Positions 1 to 7,029 of a stretch of 30,038 bases of DNA are shown one piece after another. How positions within the stretch are numbered: position 1 is the stretch's first letter; each line of letters opens with the position of its first letter. The notes beneath the pieces were generated by a model. The model worked only from the letters and a program-made list of their open reading frames with translations, was not told the DNA's origin and searched no databases. The position numbers were made by a program, and so were the translations under genes. The stretch comes from Clostridium_AI sp002297865 (lineage in GTDB: Bacteria; Bacillota; Clostridia; Lachnospirales; Lachnospiraceae): positions 1 through 30,038 of the forward strand of contig CALFNR010000109.1 in the NCBI GenBank assembly GCA_937903005.1. Direction: 5' to 3'.

Positions 1-77
1 GATTCCGCTCCCAATTTATGTATAAACACATCGTCTTCCACAATCAAAAGGATAACACTGCCATATCCCTCGTTCAT
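1..77 (-). CDS. Response regulator, N-terminal fragment cut by window edge
   Basis: Reading the minus strand from an ATG at 77 gives 25 residues, including ILLIVEDDVFIHKLG. This is the first beta strand and acidic pocket (EDD) of a CheY-like receiver domain. The rest lies off the window, so neither the output domain nor the target can be named. A stop codon sits two codons upstream of the ATG, so the start cannot be much further out, yet I see no clear ribosome binding site in front of it. It is divergent from the sulfate operon. It may be an intact gene with a weak start or a degraded copy. Confidence 0.55.
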   Translation of the reverse strand, partial: MNEGYGSVILLIVEDDVFIHKLGAE

Positions 78-172
78 GTTCTATGTATTGAAATAAAAAT
101 TTGCGTAACATAAATTATTATATATCATCAGTCTGCAATTCTGCAATATTCTTACTTTACCTATAAATCCTA

Positions 173-201
173 TTGACAAACTAGGAAATAAAAAGTATTA
201 T
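173..201 (+). promoter_or_regulatory. Sigma-A-type promoter of the sulfate operon
   Basis: TTGACA (173-178) and TATTAT (196-201) are separated by 17 bases, a near-consensus vegetative promoter, followed by AAGGAGG at 212-218 and the ATG at 227. No SAM riboswitch or other leader structure fits in the short leader, so sulfur control, if present, probably acts through a DNA-binding regulator. No operator was identified. Confidence 0.75.
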
Positions 202-226
202 ATATGCATGCAAGGAGGCAACGACA

Positions 227-1258
227 ATGAAGAACAAAACATTACATAAACCCCTAAAATACCTCATTTTAGGCTTAATCACAATAAACACACTCCCAAT
301 TTTATCTGGGTGTACCAATACAAACAAAAACGACTTAACGATCACCAACGTCTCATACGACCCAACAAGAGAATTATACGAAGACTACAACAAAGCCTTC
401 ACCAAACACTACAATCAAACCTATGGAAAAGACATAAAAATAATCCAATCCCACGGCGGCTCAGGCAGCCAAGCCCGTTCCGTAGTAGAAGGCAGTGACG
501 CAGATGTCGTAACCCTAGCATTAGAACGAGACATTAGCTTAATCGAAAAAGCAGGATTAATCGAACCAGACTGGATAACGGAATTCGATGAAGATTCCTC
601 TCCTTACACATCCACCATTCTCTTCCTAGTAAGAAAAGGTAACAAAAAACAAATCCATGACTGGAACGACCTAATCAAAAAAGACGTAGAAGTAATCACA
701 CCCGACCCAAAAAGCAGCGGCGGAGCATGTTGGAACTTTCTTGCAGCTTGGGAATATGCATTACAAAACAACCAAAACGATGAAGAAGCTGCCAAACAAT
801 TTGTAAAAGCACTGTATGATAATGTAAGTGTAATGGATTCGGGGGCAAGGGGTGCTACCACAACATTTGTTGAGAACAAAAAAGGCGATGTTTTAATTGC
901 CTGGGAAAATGAAGCCCTTGCATCCATAAAAGAATATCCTGATGAATTCGAAGTGGTTTCGCCAAGTATCAGTATACTAGCCCAGCCAAGTGTAGCAGTC
1001 GTAGATGAAAACGTAGACAAGGATGGGAAAAGGGAAATTGCTACAGAGTACATAAAATATTTATATACAGAGGAAGCACAGAACATAATCGCAGAAAATG
1101 GATATCGGCCTTGCAATCAGGAGATATTGAAAAAATATAAAGATAAATTTGATTTGAATATGAAGTTATGTACCATAAAAGATTTTGGTGGATGGAAGAA
1201 AGCCTATGAAAAGTTCTTCCAGGATGGCGGAATATTTGATGAAATCTATATAAGCTGA
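227..1258 (+). CDS. sbp: Sulfate ABC transporter substrate-binding lipoprotein
   Basis: 343 residues. A lipoprotein signal (basic start, hydrophobic stretch, lipobox LSGC) puts the anchoring cysteine at residue 29, so the protein should sit on the outer face of the membrane. The mature part matches the Sbp/CysP family of sulfate/thiosulfate-binding proteins: the segment SHGGSGSQARSV, then DADVVTLALERD, and later the SGGACWNFLAAW and MDSGARGATTTF stretches. It is first in an operon with cysT, cysW and cysA, which fixes its role as the receptor for sulfate uptake. AAGGAGG at 212-218 supports the ATG. The first ~500 bases are rich in C-ending codons and the rest of the gene is not, suggesting a mosaic origin. 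Thiosulfate cannot be excluded as a ligand. Confidence 0.92.
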   Translation: MKNKTLHKPLKYLILGLITINTLPILSGCTNTNKNDLTITNVSYDPTRELYEDYNKAFTKHYNQTYGKDIKIIQSHGGSGSQARSVVEGSDADVVTLALERDISLIEKAGLIEPDWITEFDEDSSPYTSTILFLVRKGNKKQIHDWNDLIKKDVEVITPDPKSSGGACWNFLAAWEYALQNNQNDEEAAKQFVKALYDNVSVMDSGARGATTTFVENKKGDVLIAWENEALASIKEYPDEFEVVSPSISILAQPSVAVVDENVDKDGKREIATEYIKYLYTEEAQNIIAENGYRPCNQEILKKYKDKFDLNMKLCTIKDFGGWKKAYEKFFQDGGIFDEIYIS

Positions 1259-1280
1259 AAATGTTAGAGAGGAGGTTATT

Positions 1281-2135
1281 ATGGAAACGTTAAAATATAG
1301 AAAACGAGTTAGGAAATGTAGGGTAGTACCGGGATTTGGACTTACTATGGGGATAACAGTAAGCCTGCTTTCCCTGCTGATACTAATTCCGTTGGCTTCC
1401 GTACTGGCATGTTCCTTCCGTTTATCGCCATCGAAGTTCATAGCTGTAATCACAAGGCCAACGGTAGTGCATGCATTTCAAACCAGCCTATTCTGTGCAT
1501 TTATAGCAGCAGTTATTAATAGCATATTTGGTTTCATAATAGCCTGGGTGATTGTAAGATATGAGTTCCCAGGAAAGAGAATCTTAGATGGAATGATAGA
1601 ATTACCGTTTGCATTGCCTACCGCTGTAGCGGGTATCACCTTATCGAAACTGTATTCAGAAGAGGGCATAATAGGAAAAGCACTTGCAACATTTGGTATC
1701 AAAGTGGCATACACCAAGATTGGAATTATTGTAGCATGTGTATTCATAGGAATACCATTTGTAGTAAGAGCCGTACAGCCTGTGTTAGAAAAACTGGATG
1801 GACAGTATGAAGAAGCGGCGGAAATCCTAGGAGCCAGCAGATTAAGGACCATCCGAAAAGTCATAGTGCCAGAGATTAGGCCGGCGCTTCTGACAGGATT
1901 TGGATTAGCATTTGCAAGAGGAATTGGAGAATACGGAAGTGTTATTTACATAGCAGGAAATAGTGCAAAAGAACATACTCAGGTTGTTTCTTACGTTATT
2001 ATGCAGAAATTAAATTATATGGATTATGCTAGTGCCACAGCAATTGCGCTGGTTATGTTAATTCTATCTTTTATCATCCTGTTACTGGTTAATCTGGTAC
2101 AGGTTAGACAATCAAAACGGACAAATAATGTTTAG
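1281..2135 (+). CDS. cysT: Sulfate ABC transporter permease CysT
   Basis: 284 residues, the normal length for CysT/CysU. It has an N-terminal membrane helix and five further hydrophobic segments of the MetI-like permease fold. The EAA loop that docks on the ATPase lies near residue 177 (EEAAEILGAS, followed by VIVPEIRPALLTG), and the GEYGS motif typical of CysT follows. It pairs with CysW to form the membrane channel for sulfate. A GGAGG ribosome binding site at 1271-1275 directly precedes the ATG. Its stop codon overlaps a possible GTG of the next frame, and the true cysW start lies 11 bases downstream, so the two are probably translated together. Confidence 0.93.
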   Translation: METLKYRKRVRKCRVVPGFGLTMGITVSLLSLLILIPLASVLACSFRLSPSKFIAVITRPTVVHAFQTSLFCAFIAAVINSIFGFIIAWVIVRYEFPGKRILDGMIELPFALPTAVAGITLSKLYSEEGIIGKALATFGIKVAYTKIGIIVACVFIGIPFVVRAVQPVLEKLDGQYEEAAEILGASRLRTIRKVIVPEIRPALLTGFGLAFARGIGEYGSVIYIAGNSAKEHTQVVSYVIMQKLNYMDYASATAIALVMLILSFIILLLVNLVQVRQSKRTNNV

Positions 2136-2146
2136 TGAGGTGGAAC

Positions 2147-2989
2147 ATGAGAAAAGAGAGTAAAATTGCAAAAGTTATTTTGATTACCATAAGTGTATTA
2201 TTTCTAGTTCTAATGCTGGTGTTTCCACTGATATTTGTTATGGTGAGAGCATTGGGAGACGGAGTTTCCTTTTACATAAAATCCATTCAGACGGAGTATG
2301 TGTTATCAGCCCTTGGAGTAACACTTCTTGCCACAGCAGTAGCTCTTGTGGTAAATACAATTTTCGGAATTGCAGCAGCATGGCTTATGACAAAGTTCAG
2401 TTTTAAGGGAAAACATATTTTATCAACCTTGATAGATATTCCATTTTCCATCTCACCAGTTATCGCAGGTTTAGCATTTTTAATGACCTTTGGAAGAATG
2501 GGATTTGCAAGACCAGCCTTAGATGCAGTGAACCGCCTGCTGGGAACCGATATTCGAATCGTATTTGCAATTCCAGGAGTTGTACTGGCAACAATCTTTG
2601 TTACCTTCCCATTTGTATCCAGAGAAATTATTCCTGTGTTAAATGCACAGGGAACTGACGAAGAGGAAGCGGCGGCGTTGATGGGAGCCAATGGTTTTTT
2701 TATCTTTCGAAAAATAACATTTCCACATATTAAATGGGCATTACTTTATGGAATCATACTTTGTACAGCAAGAGCGTTAGGCGAGTTTGGCGCGGTCAAT
2801 GCTTTATCCAAAACAAGGGGTGGTACGTTCACGCTTCCACTTGAGATAGATGCATTATATTTATCAGGTTCAGCAGATTCTATTACAGCAGCATTTGCAG
2901 TTTCTTCTTTATTAGTAATTCTGGCAGTGGTGATTTTGATTCTGAGAAATTTTGTAGAGTACAGGGCAAAGAAAAAGTTAGCGGAGTAG
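2147..2989 (+). CDS. cysW: Sulfate ABC transporter permease CysW
   Basis: 280 residues from the ATG at 2147. The frame is open back to a GTG at 2135, but GAGGTGG just upstream of 2147 is well placed as a ribosome binding site for the ATG, while nothing suitable precedes the GTG. The protein has the MetI-like permease fold with six hydrophobic segments. Its EAA loop is near residue 172 (DEEEAAALMGANG, then ITFPHIKWALLYG), followed by the ALGEFGAV motif typical of CysW. It is the second membrane subunit of the sulfate importer and lies between cysT and the ATPase gene. Confidence 0.93.
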   Translation: MRKESKIAKVILITISVLFLVLMLVFPLIFVMVRALGDGVSFYIKSIQTEYVLSALGVTLLATAVALVVNTIFGIAAAWLMTKFSFKGKHILSTLIDIPFSISPVIAGLAFLMTFGRMGFARPALDAVNRLLGTDIRIVFAIPGVVLATIFVTFPFVSREIIPVLNAQGTDEEEAAALMGANGFFIFRKITFPHIKWALLYGIILCTARALGEFGAVNALSKTRGGTFTLPLEIDALYLSGSADSITAAFAVSSLLVILAVVILILRNFVEYRAKKKLAE

Positions 2990-3022
2990 GGAGACCAAAA
3001 GCTTTGGAAGGGAGAAACGTGT

Positions 3023-4084
3023 ATGTATGTAGAAATGAAAAATATTTATAAAAACTATGGCGATTATCTTGCATCGGATAATGTGAACTTCGGAGTGGAA
3101 AAGGGAAAACTGGTTGCACTGCTTGGACCTAGTGGCAGTGGTAAGACAACGCTTCTTCGCATGATTGCAGGATTAGAGACGCCAAATAGTGGGGAAATAC
3201 GGATTGATGGTAAGGTTGTCAATGACGTACCGGCTGCTAAGAGAGGCATTGGATTTGTGTTTCAGAGTTATGCGTTATTCCGGTACATGACCGTATATGA
3301 TAATATCGCATTTGGATTAGAGATACAGAAAGTACCCAAAAAGGAAATCAAACAGCGGGTAATGGAAATGATTGAGCTGACAGGGCTTAAGGGAATGGAA
3401 AAACGTTATCCCAATCAGCTGTCAGGTGGTCAAAGGCAAAGAGTTGCATTTGCAAGAGCACTGGCACCAAGACCACAAGTACTTCTGTTAGACGAACCAT
3501 TTGCGGCAATTGATGCCAAGGTTCGTTCGGAACTTCGAAGCTGGCTGAGGGATATGATTCACAAGGTAGGGATTACAAGCATCTTCGTAACCCATGATCA
3601 GGATGAAGCCGTGGAAGTTGCAGATGAGATTATCATTACAAATGGTGGAAAAATCGAACAGGTTGGAACACCAACAGAGATTTACAAGAAGCCAAAAACA
3701 CCGTTTGTTGCACAGTTTGTTGGACGCTCGACAATAGTAGAACAGTACCATAAACTAAAAGGATTTGAGCAGATACCGAATGCTTCGAAAGCGGTCATTC
3801 GACCTGAGTTTGTGAAGGTATCTAAATATGGCCAATTAAGGGAATTTATGAGTGTTGCAGAAGACGGAATTGTCAATAAAGTGGTTTTTAGAGGAGACCG
3901 AATGGATCTTACCATTACAGTTCAAGGCATTGTCTTTCATGCAGAACGTTCCTTGGAGGAAGAACCTATTGCAGTAGGAGAAGTGGTACAGGTTTTAGTT
4001 TATCGGCTTTACGTATTTGATGAGGAAACAACGTATCTTGTGGAAAACAGTGCAATGCAGGCAAGAGATTTATTCTTTATATAG
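3023..4084 (+). CDS. cysA: Sulfate ABC transporter ATP-binding protein CysA
   Basis: 353 residues, normal for CysA. Walker A GPSGSGKTT is at residues 35-43, the signature LSGGQ at 133-137, Walker B ends at Asp157-Glu158 (LLLDEP), and the H-loop (VTHDQDEA) follows. The C-terminal ~110 residues form the TOBE-like regulatory region of the CysA/PotA group. It powers sulfate uptake through CysT/CysW. The ribosome binding site is GAAGGGAGA just upstream of the ATG, 33 bases after cysW. The closely placed permease and binding-protein genes settle sulfate rather than another ion as the most likely substrate. Confidence 0.93.
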   Translation: MYVEMKNIYKNYGDYLASDNVNFGVEKGKLVALLGPSGSGKTTLLRMIAGLETPNSGEIRIDGKVVNDVPAAKRGIGFVFQSYALFRYMTVYDNIAFGLEIQKVPKKEIKQRVMEMIELTGLKGMEKRYPNQLSGGQRQRVAFARALAPRPQVLLLDEPFAAIDAKVRSELRSWLRDMIHKVGITSIFVTHDQDEAVEVADEIIITNGGKIEQVGTPTEIYKKPKTPFVAQFVGRSTIVEQYHKLKGFEQIPNASKAVIRPEFVKVSKYGQLREFMSVAEDGIVNKVVFRGDRMDLTITVQGIVFHAERSLEEEPIAVGEVVQVLVYRLYVFDEETTYLVENSAMQARDLFFI

Positions 4085-4109
4085 ATTGCGATCAAAGGAG
4101 GTTTATGGC

Positions 4110-5813
4110 ATGAAAATAACAGAAAGAAAGAGATTGGATACCGATGTTCTGATAATCGGTGGTGGGACAGCAGGATGTTATGCAGCAATGACTCTTAGAG
4201 AACATTCAAAGCTCTCAATTATAATTGCTGAAAAGGCGAATATTAAGAGAAGTGGCTGTCTTGCAGCAGGAGTAAATGCGTTAAATGCATATATTGTAAA
4301 AGGACGCAAACCAGAAGATTATGTAGATTATGCTTCGAAAGATGCAGATGGAATTGTGAGAGAAGACCTTCTTTTGACCATGTCGGAAGGACTAAACCGT
4401 GTGACAGAAAAGCTTGAACGCTTAGGACTTGTTATTTTGAAAGATGAAAATGGTGAGTATGTTGCCAGGGGAAATCGAAATATCAAAATAAATGGAGAGA
4501 ATATTAAGCCAATCTTGGCAAGTGCAGTAGATGCATTAGAGGATGTTACCGTTATTAATCAGTTAAATATCACAGATTACATAGTGAAAGACAATCGAAT
4601 TATTGGAGCAATTGGATTTAGCATAGCAGATGGTTCTGCTTACGAAATTCGTGCTAATGCAGTGATATGCGCAACAGGAGGTGCGGCAGGACTTTACAAA
4701 CCAAACAACCCAGGATTCTCCAGACATAAGATGTGGTATCCTCCTTTTAACACAGGGGCAGGTTATTCCATGGGTATTCGTTCTGGTGCGGAGATGACAA
4801 CTTTTGAAATGAGATTCATTGCATTACGATGCAAGGATACCATTGCACCAACTGGAACCATTGCCCAAGGTGTTGGGGCAAGGCAAGTGAATTCCCATGG
4901 TGAGAATTATGAGAAAAAATACGGCATCACCACTTCACAGCGAGTATATGGAACTGTTAAAGAAAATATCGAAGGCAGGGGACCATGTTATCTTGCAACG
5001 GAAGGCATTACAAAGGAACAAGATGAGGAATTAAAGAAAGCCTATCTGAATATGGCGCCAAGTCAAACCTTAAAGTGGATTGAGTCAGGCAAAAACCCAA
5101 GTGAGCAGAACGTAGAAATTGAAGGAACAGAACCTTATATTGTGGGAGGCCATACAGCAAGTGGTTACTGGGTTGATACCAACCGTCAGACAACGGTTCA
5201 ATACCTTTACGCAGCAGGAGATGTGGCAGGCGGATGTCCTCAGAAATATGTAACCGGTGCTCTTGTAGAAGGTGAAATTGCAGCTAAAGCAATCGTAGCA
5301 AGTGCGGAAAAAGAAGATTTTACATTAACAGAGAGTCAGAAGAGTTTTGCGGAAGATGAATTTAGCAAAAAAGCAGAAGAGTATAACAGCTTTCTTAGTA
5401 AGGAAGAAGCTGTATTTACAATAGAACAGCTAGAAGAAGCCATGCAAAAGGTTATGGATACCTATGCAGGAGGAATACAAAGTCATTATCAGTTCAATGA
5501 AAAGCAGTTATTGCTTGCGAAAGAAAAAATCACAAGCATTATCAAGTTAAGCGAAGGACTATACGCATCCGATATGCATGAACTCATGTTTTTATATGAG
5601 CTTAGAGAAAGACTGGATGTATGTCTTGTACTGATAGAACATTTGAAAGCAAGAAAAGAAACCAGGTGGCATAGTTTCGCTGAAAATCTGGATTATCCAG
5701 AAAAGAGTGACGACTATTTAAAATATGTAAATTCCAAACTGGAAAATGGTGAAATTAAGATTCTATATCGAGAGCTTGTAAAGAGAGGTGAACAGTATGA
5801 GCATAGCCATTAA
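4110..5813 (+). CDS. aprA: APS reductase alpha subunit (AprA family flavoprotein)
   Basis: 567 residues from the ATG at 4110. The frame is open back to 4017 inside cysA, but AAAGGAGG at 4094-4101 marks 4110. An FAD-binding motif GGGTAGC is at residues 17-23. SGCLAAGVNALNAY, the tryptophan in MWYPPFNTGAGY, and the E-M-R-F-I-A-L-R-C-K-D stretch near residue 235 match AprA positions that contact FAD and APS in the dissimilatory enzyme. The role is reduction of adenosine 5'-phosphosulfate to sulfite and AMP in the cytoplasm, with electrons from the ferredoxin-like AprB encoded next. It is shorter than typical dissimilatory AprA, and no Qmo membrane complex is present, so an assimilatory role is inferred. 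A fumarate reductase-like flavoprotein is the automatic alternative, but AprB and CysDN argue against it. Confidence 0.88.
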   Translation: MKITERKRLDTDVLIIGGGTAGCYAAMTLREHSKLSIIIAEKANIKRSGCLAAGVNALNAYIVKGRKPEDYVDYASKDADGIVREDLLLTMSEGLNRVTEKLERLGLVILKDENGEYVARGNRNIKINGENIKPILASAVDALEDVTVINQLNITDYIVKDNRIIGAIGFSIADGSAYEIRANAVICATGGAAGLYKPNNPGFSRHKMWYPPFNTGAGYSMGIRSGAEMTTFEMRFIALRCKDTIAPTGTIAQGVGARQVNSHGENYEKKYGITTSQRVYGTVKENIEGRGPCYLATEGITKEQDEELKKAYLNMAPSQTLKWIESGKNPSEQNVEIEGTEPYIVGGHTASGYWVDTNRQTTVQYLYAAGDVAGGCPQKYVTGALVEGEIAAKAIVASAEKEDFTLTESQKSFAEDEFSKKAEEYNSFLSKEEAVFTIEQLEEAMQKVMDTYAGGIQSHYQFNEKQLLLAKEKITSIIKLSEGLYASDMHELMFLYELRERLDVCLVLIEHLKARKETRWHSFAENLDYPEKSDDYLKYVNSKLENGEIKILYRELVKRGEQYEHSH

Positions 5814-6111
5814 GAAAGAAAAATGCGCTGGGTGCAGAAAGTGTACGAGCGTATGTCCTGGAAGTCTTATCAAAACAGATGAAGATGGAAAGGCTTACAT
5901 CAAGTATCCAAGAGATTGCTGGGGCTGTGCGTCCTGTCTAAAGGAGTGTAAGTTTGGCGCAATTGAATTTTACCTCGGTGCAGATATCGGTGGAATCGGA
6001 AGTAAGATGCATGTTACAGAAGATGGAGATATCTATCATTGGCATATTAAGAAAGTAACAGGAGAAACAGAAACCATTACAATTAATAAGAAAGACTCCA
6101 ATCAATATTAG
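5797..6111 (+). CDS. aprB: APS reductase beta subunit (AprB, two [4Fe-4S] clusters)
   Basis: 104 residues from the ATG at 5797. GAGAGGTG six bases upstream selects this over a GTG at 5788. Cysteines 10, 13, 16, 20 and 41, 44, 47, 51 form two four-cysteine ferredoxin sets. After them a tail of about 50 residues (GADIGGIGSKMHV, then IYHWHIKKVTGE) resembles the beta-rich tail by which AprB wraps AprA; ordinary ferredoxins lack it. It should pass electrons to the AprA flavin. The gene overlaps aprA by 17 bases, so the subunits are probably translationally coupled. It is shorter than dissimilatory AprB. Confidence 0.88.
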   Translation: MSIAIKKEKCAGCRKCTSVCPGSLIKTDEDGKAYIKYPRDCWGCASCLKECKFGAIEFYLGADIGGIGSKMHVTEDGDIYHWHIKKVTGETETITINKKDSNQY

Positions 6112-6129
6112 AAGGAAAGAGGGATCGTT

Positions 6130-7029
6130 ATGAGTGAATTATCACATCTTGATAAATTAGAGGCAGAAGCAATCTACATTATCCGTGAGGTTGCCGCAGA
6201 ATGTGAAAAACCAGTAATGCTGTATTCCATAGGAAAGGACAGCTCCGTAATGCTACATCTTGCAATGAAAGCATTTTACCCAGAAAAACCACCATTTCCA
6301 TTTTTACATGTCAATACGACATGGAAGTTCAAAGAAATGATTGAGTTTCGAGACAGAGTGGCAAAAGAAAAAGGAATTGAAATGTTAGAGTATATTAACG
6401 AGGATGGGGTGAAAAAAGGAATCAACCCATTTGACCATGGCTCTGCATACACAGATATTATGAAAACCCAAGCCTTAAAGCAGGCTCTCAATAAATATGG
6501 ATTTACAGCAGCTTTCGGTGGCGGACGAAGAGATGAAGAAAAATCTCGTGCCAAAGAGCGTATCTTCTCCTTCCGTAATGAGGCACATGCCTGGGACCCT
6601 AAAAACCAAAGACCTGAATTGTGGAAATTATATAACTCCAAAATTAACAAGGGGGAAAGCATTCGAGTGTTCCCAATCTCCAACTGGACAGAGAAGGACA
6701 TCTGGCAGTACATAAAAAGAGAAAACATTGATATTGTGTCCTTATATTTTGCTAAAGAACGCCCAGTTATTTACCGTGACGGAAACATTATCATGGTAGA
6801 TGACGATAGACTGAAACTTCGTGAAGGGGAAAAAATTGAGTATAAGAGTGTTCGTTTCCGAACTCTTGGCTGCTATCCACTTACAGGCGGCTGTGAATCA
6901 ACTGCAACAACCTTAGACGAAATTATTGATGAAACATTAAGTGCTGTATCTTCCGAGAGAACCACTAGAGTAATCGACAGTGAAGAAATTGGAAGCATGG
7001 AAAGAAGAAAAAGGGAGGGATACTTCTAG
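6130..7029 (+). CDS. cysD: Sulfate adenylyltransferase subunit 2 (CysD)
   Basis: 299 residues, full family length. The PP-loop of the PAPS reductase/ATP pyrophosphatase superfamily reads SIGKDS at residues 33-38. Further CysD hallmarks are FPFLHVNTTWKFKEM, FGGGRRDEEKSRAKERIFSFR, and the C-terminal RFRTLGCYPLTGG. It catalyses sulfate plus ATP to APS plus pyrophosphate, driven by GTP hydrolysis in CysN. It starts 18 bases after aprB behind a purine-rich GAAAGAGGG site, and its stop codon directly abuts the cysN ATG. It should not be confused with CysH, which shares the fold but reduces PAPS. Confidence 0.95.
   Translation: MSELSHLDKLEAEAIYIIREVAAECEKPVMLYSIGKDSSVMLHLAMKAFYPEKPPFPFLHVNTTWKFKEMIEFRDRVAKEKGIEMLEYINEDGVKKGINPFDHGSAYTDIMKTQALKQALNKYGFTAAFGGGRRDEEKSRAKERIFSFRNEAHAWDPKNQRPELWKLYNSKINKGESIRVFPISNWTEKDIWQYIKRENIDIVSLYFAKERPVIYRDGNIIMVDDDRLKLREGEKIEYKSVRFRTLGCYPLTGGCESTATTLDEIIDETLSAVSSERTTRVIDSEEIGSMERRKREGYF

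Noticed and set aside
78..226. SAM riboswitch or T-box leader for the sulfate operon
   Set aside because: The leader after the promoter is only about 20 bases, too short for either.
604..1116. Long minus-strand reading frame of 170 codons opposite sbp
   Set aside because: It is antisense to a clear binding-protein gene, has no ribosome binding site and no recognisable family.
4017..4109. Longer aprA starting inside cysA
   Set aside because: The extra 31 residues overlap cysA coding, lack family similarity, and the AAAGGAGG at 4094-4101 points to 4110.
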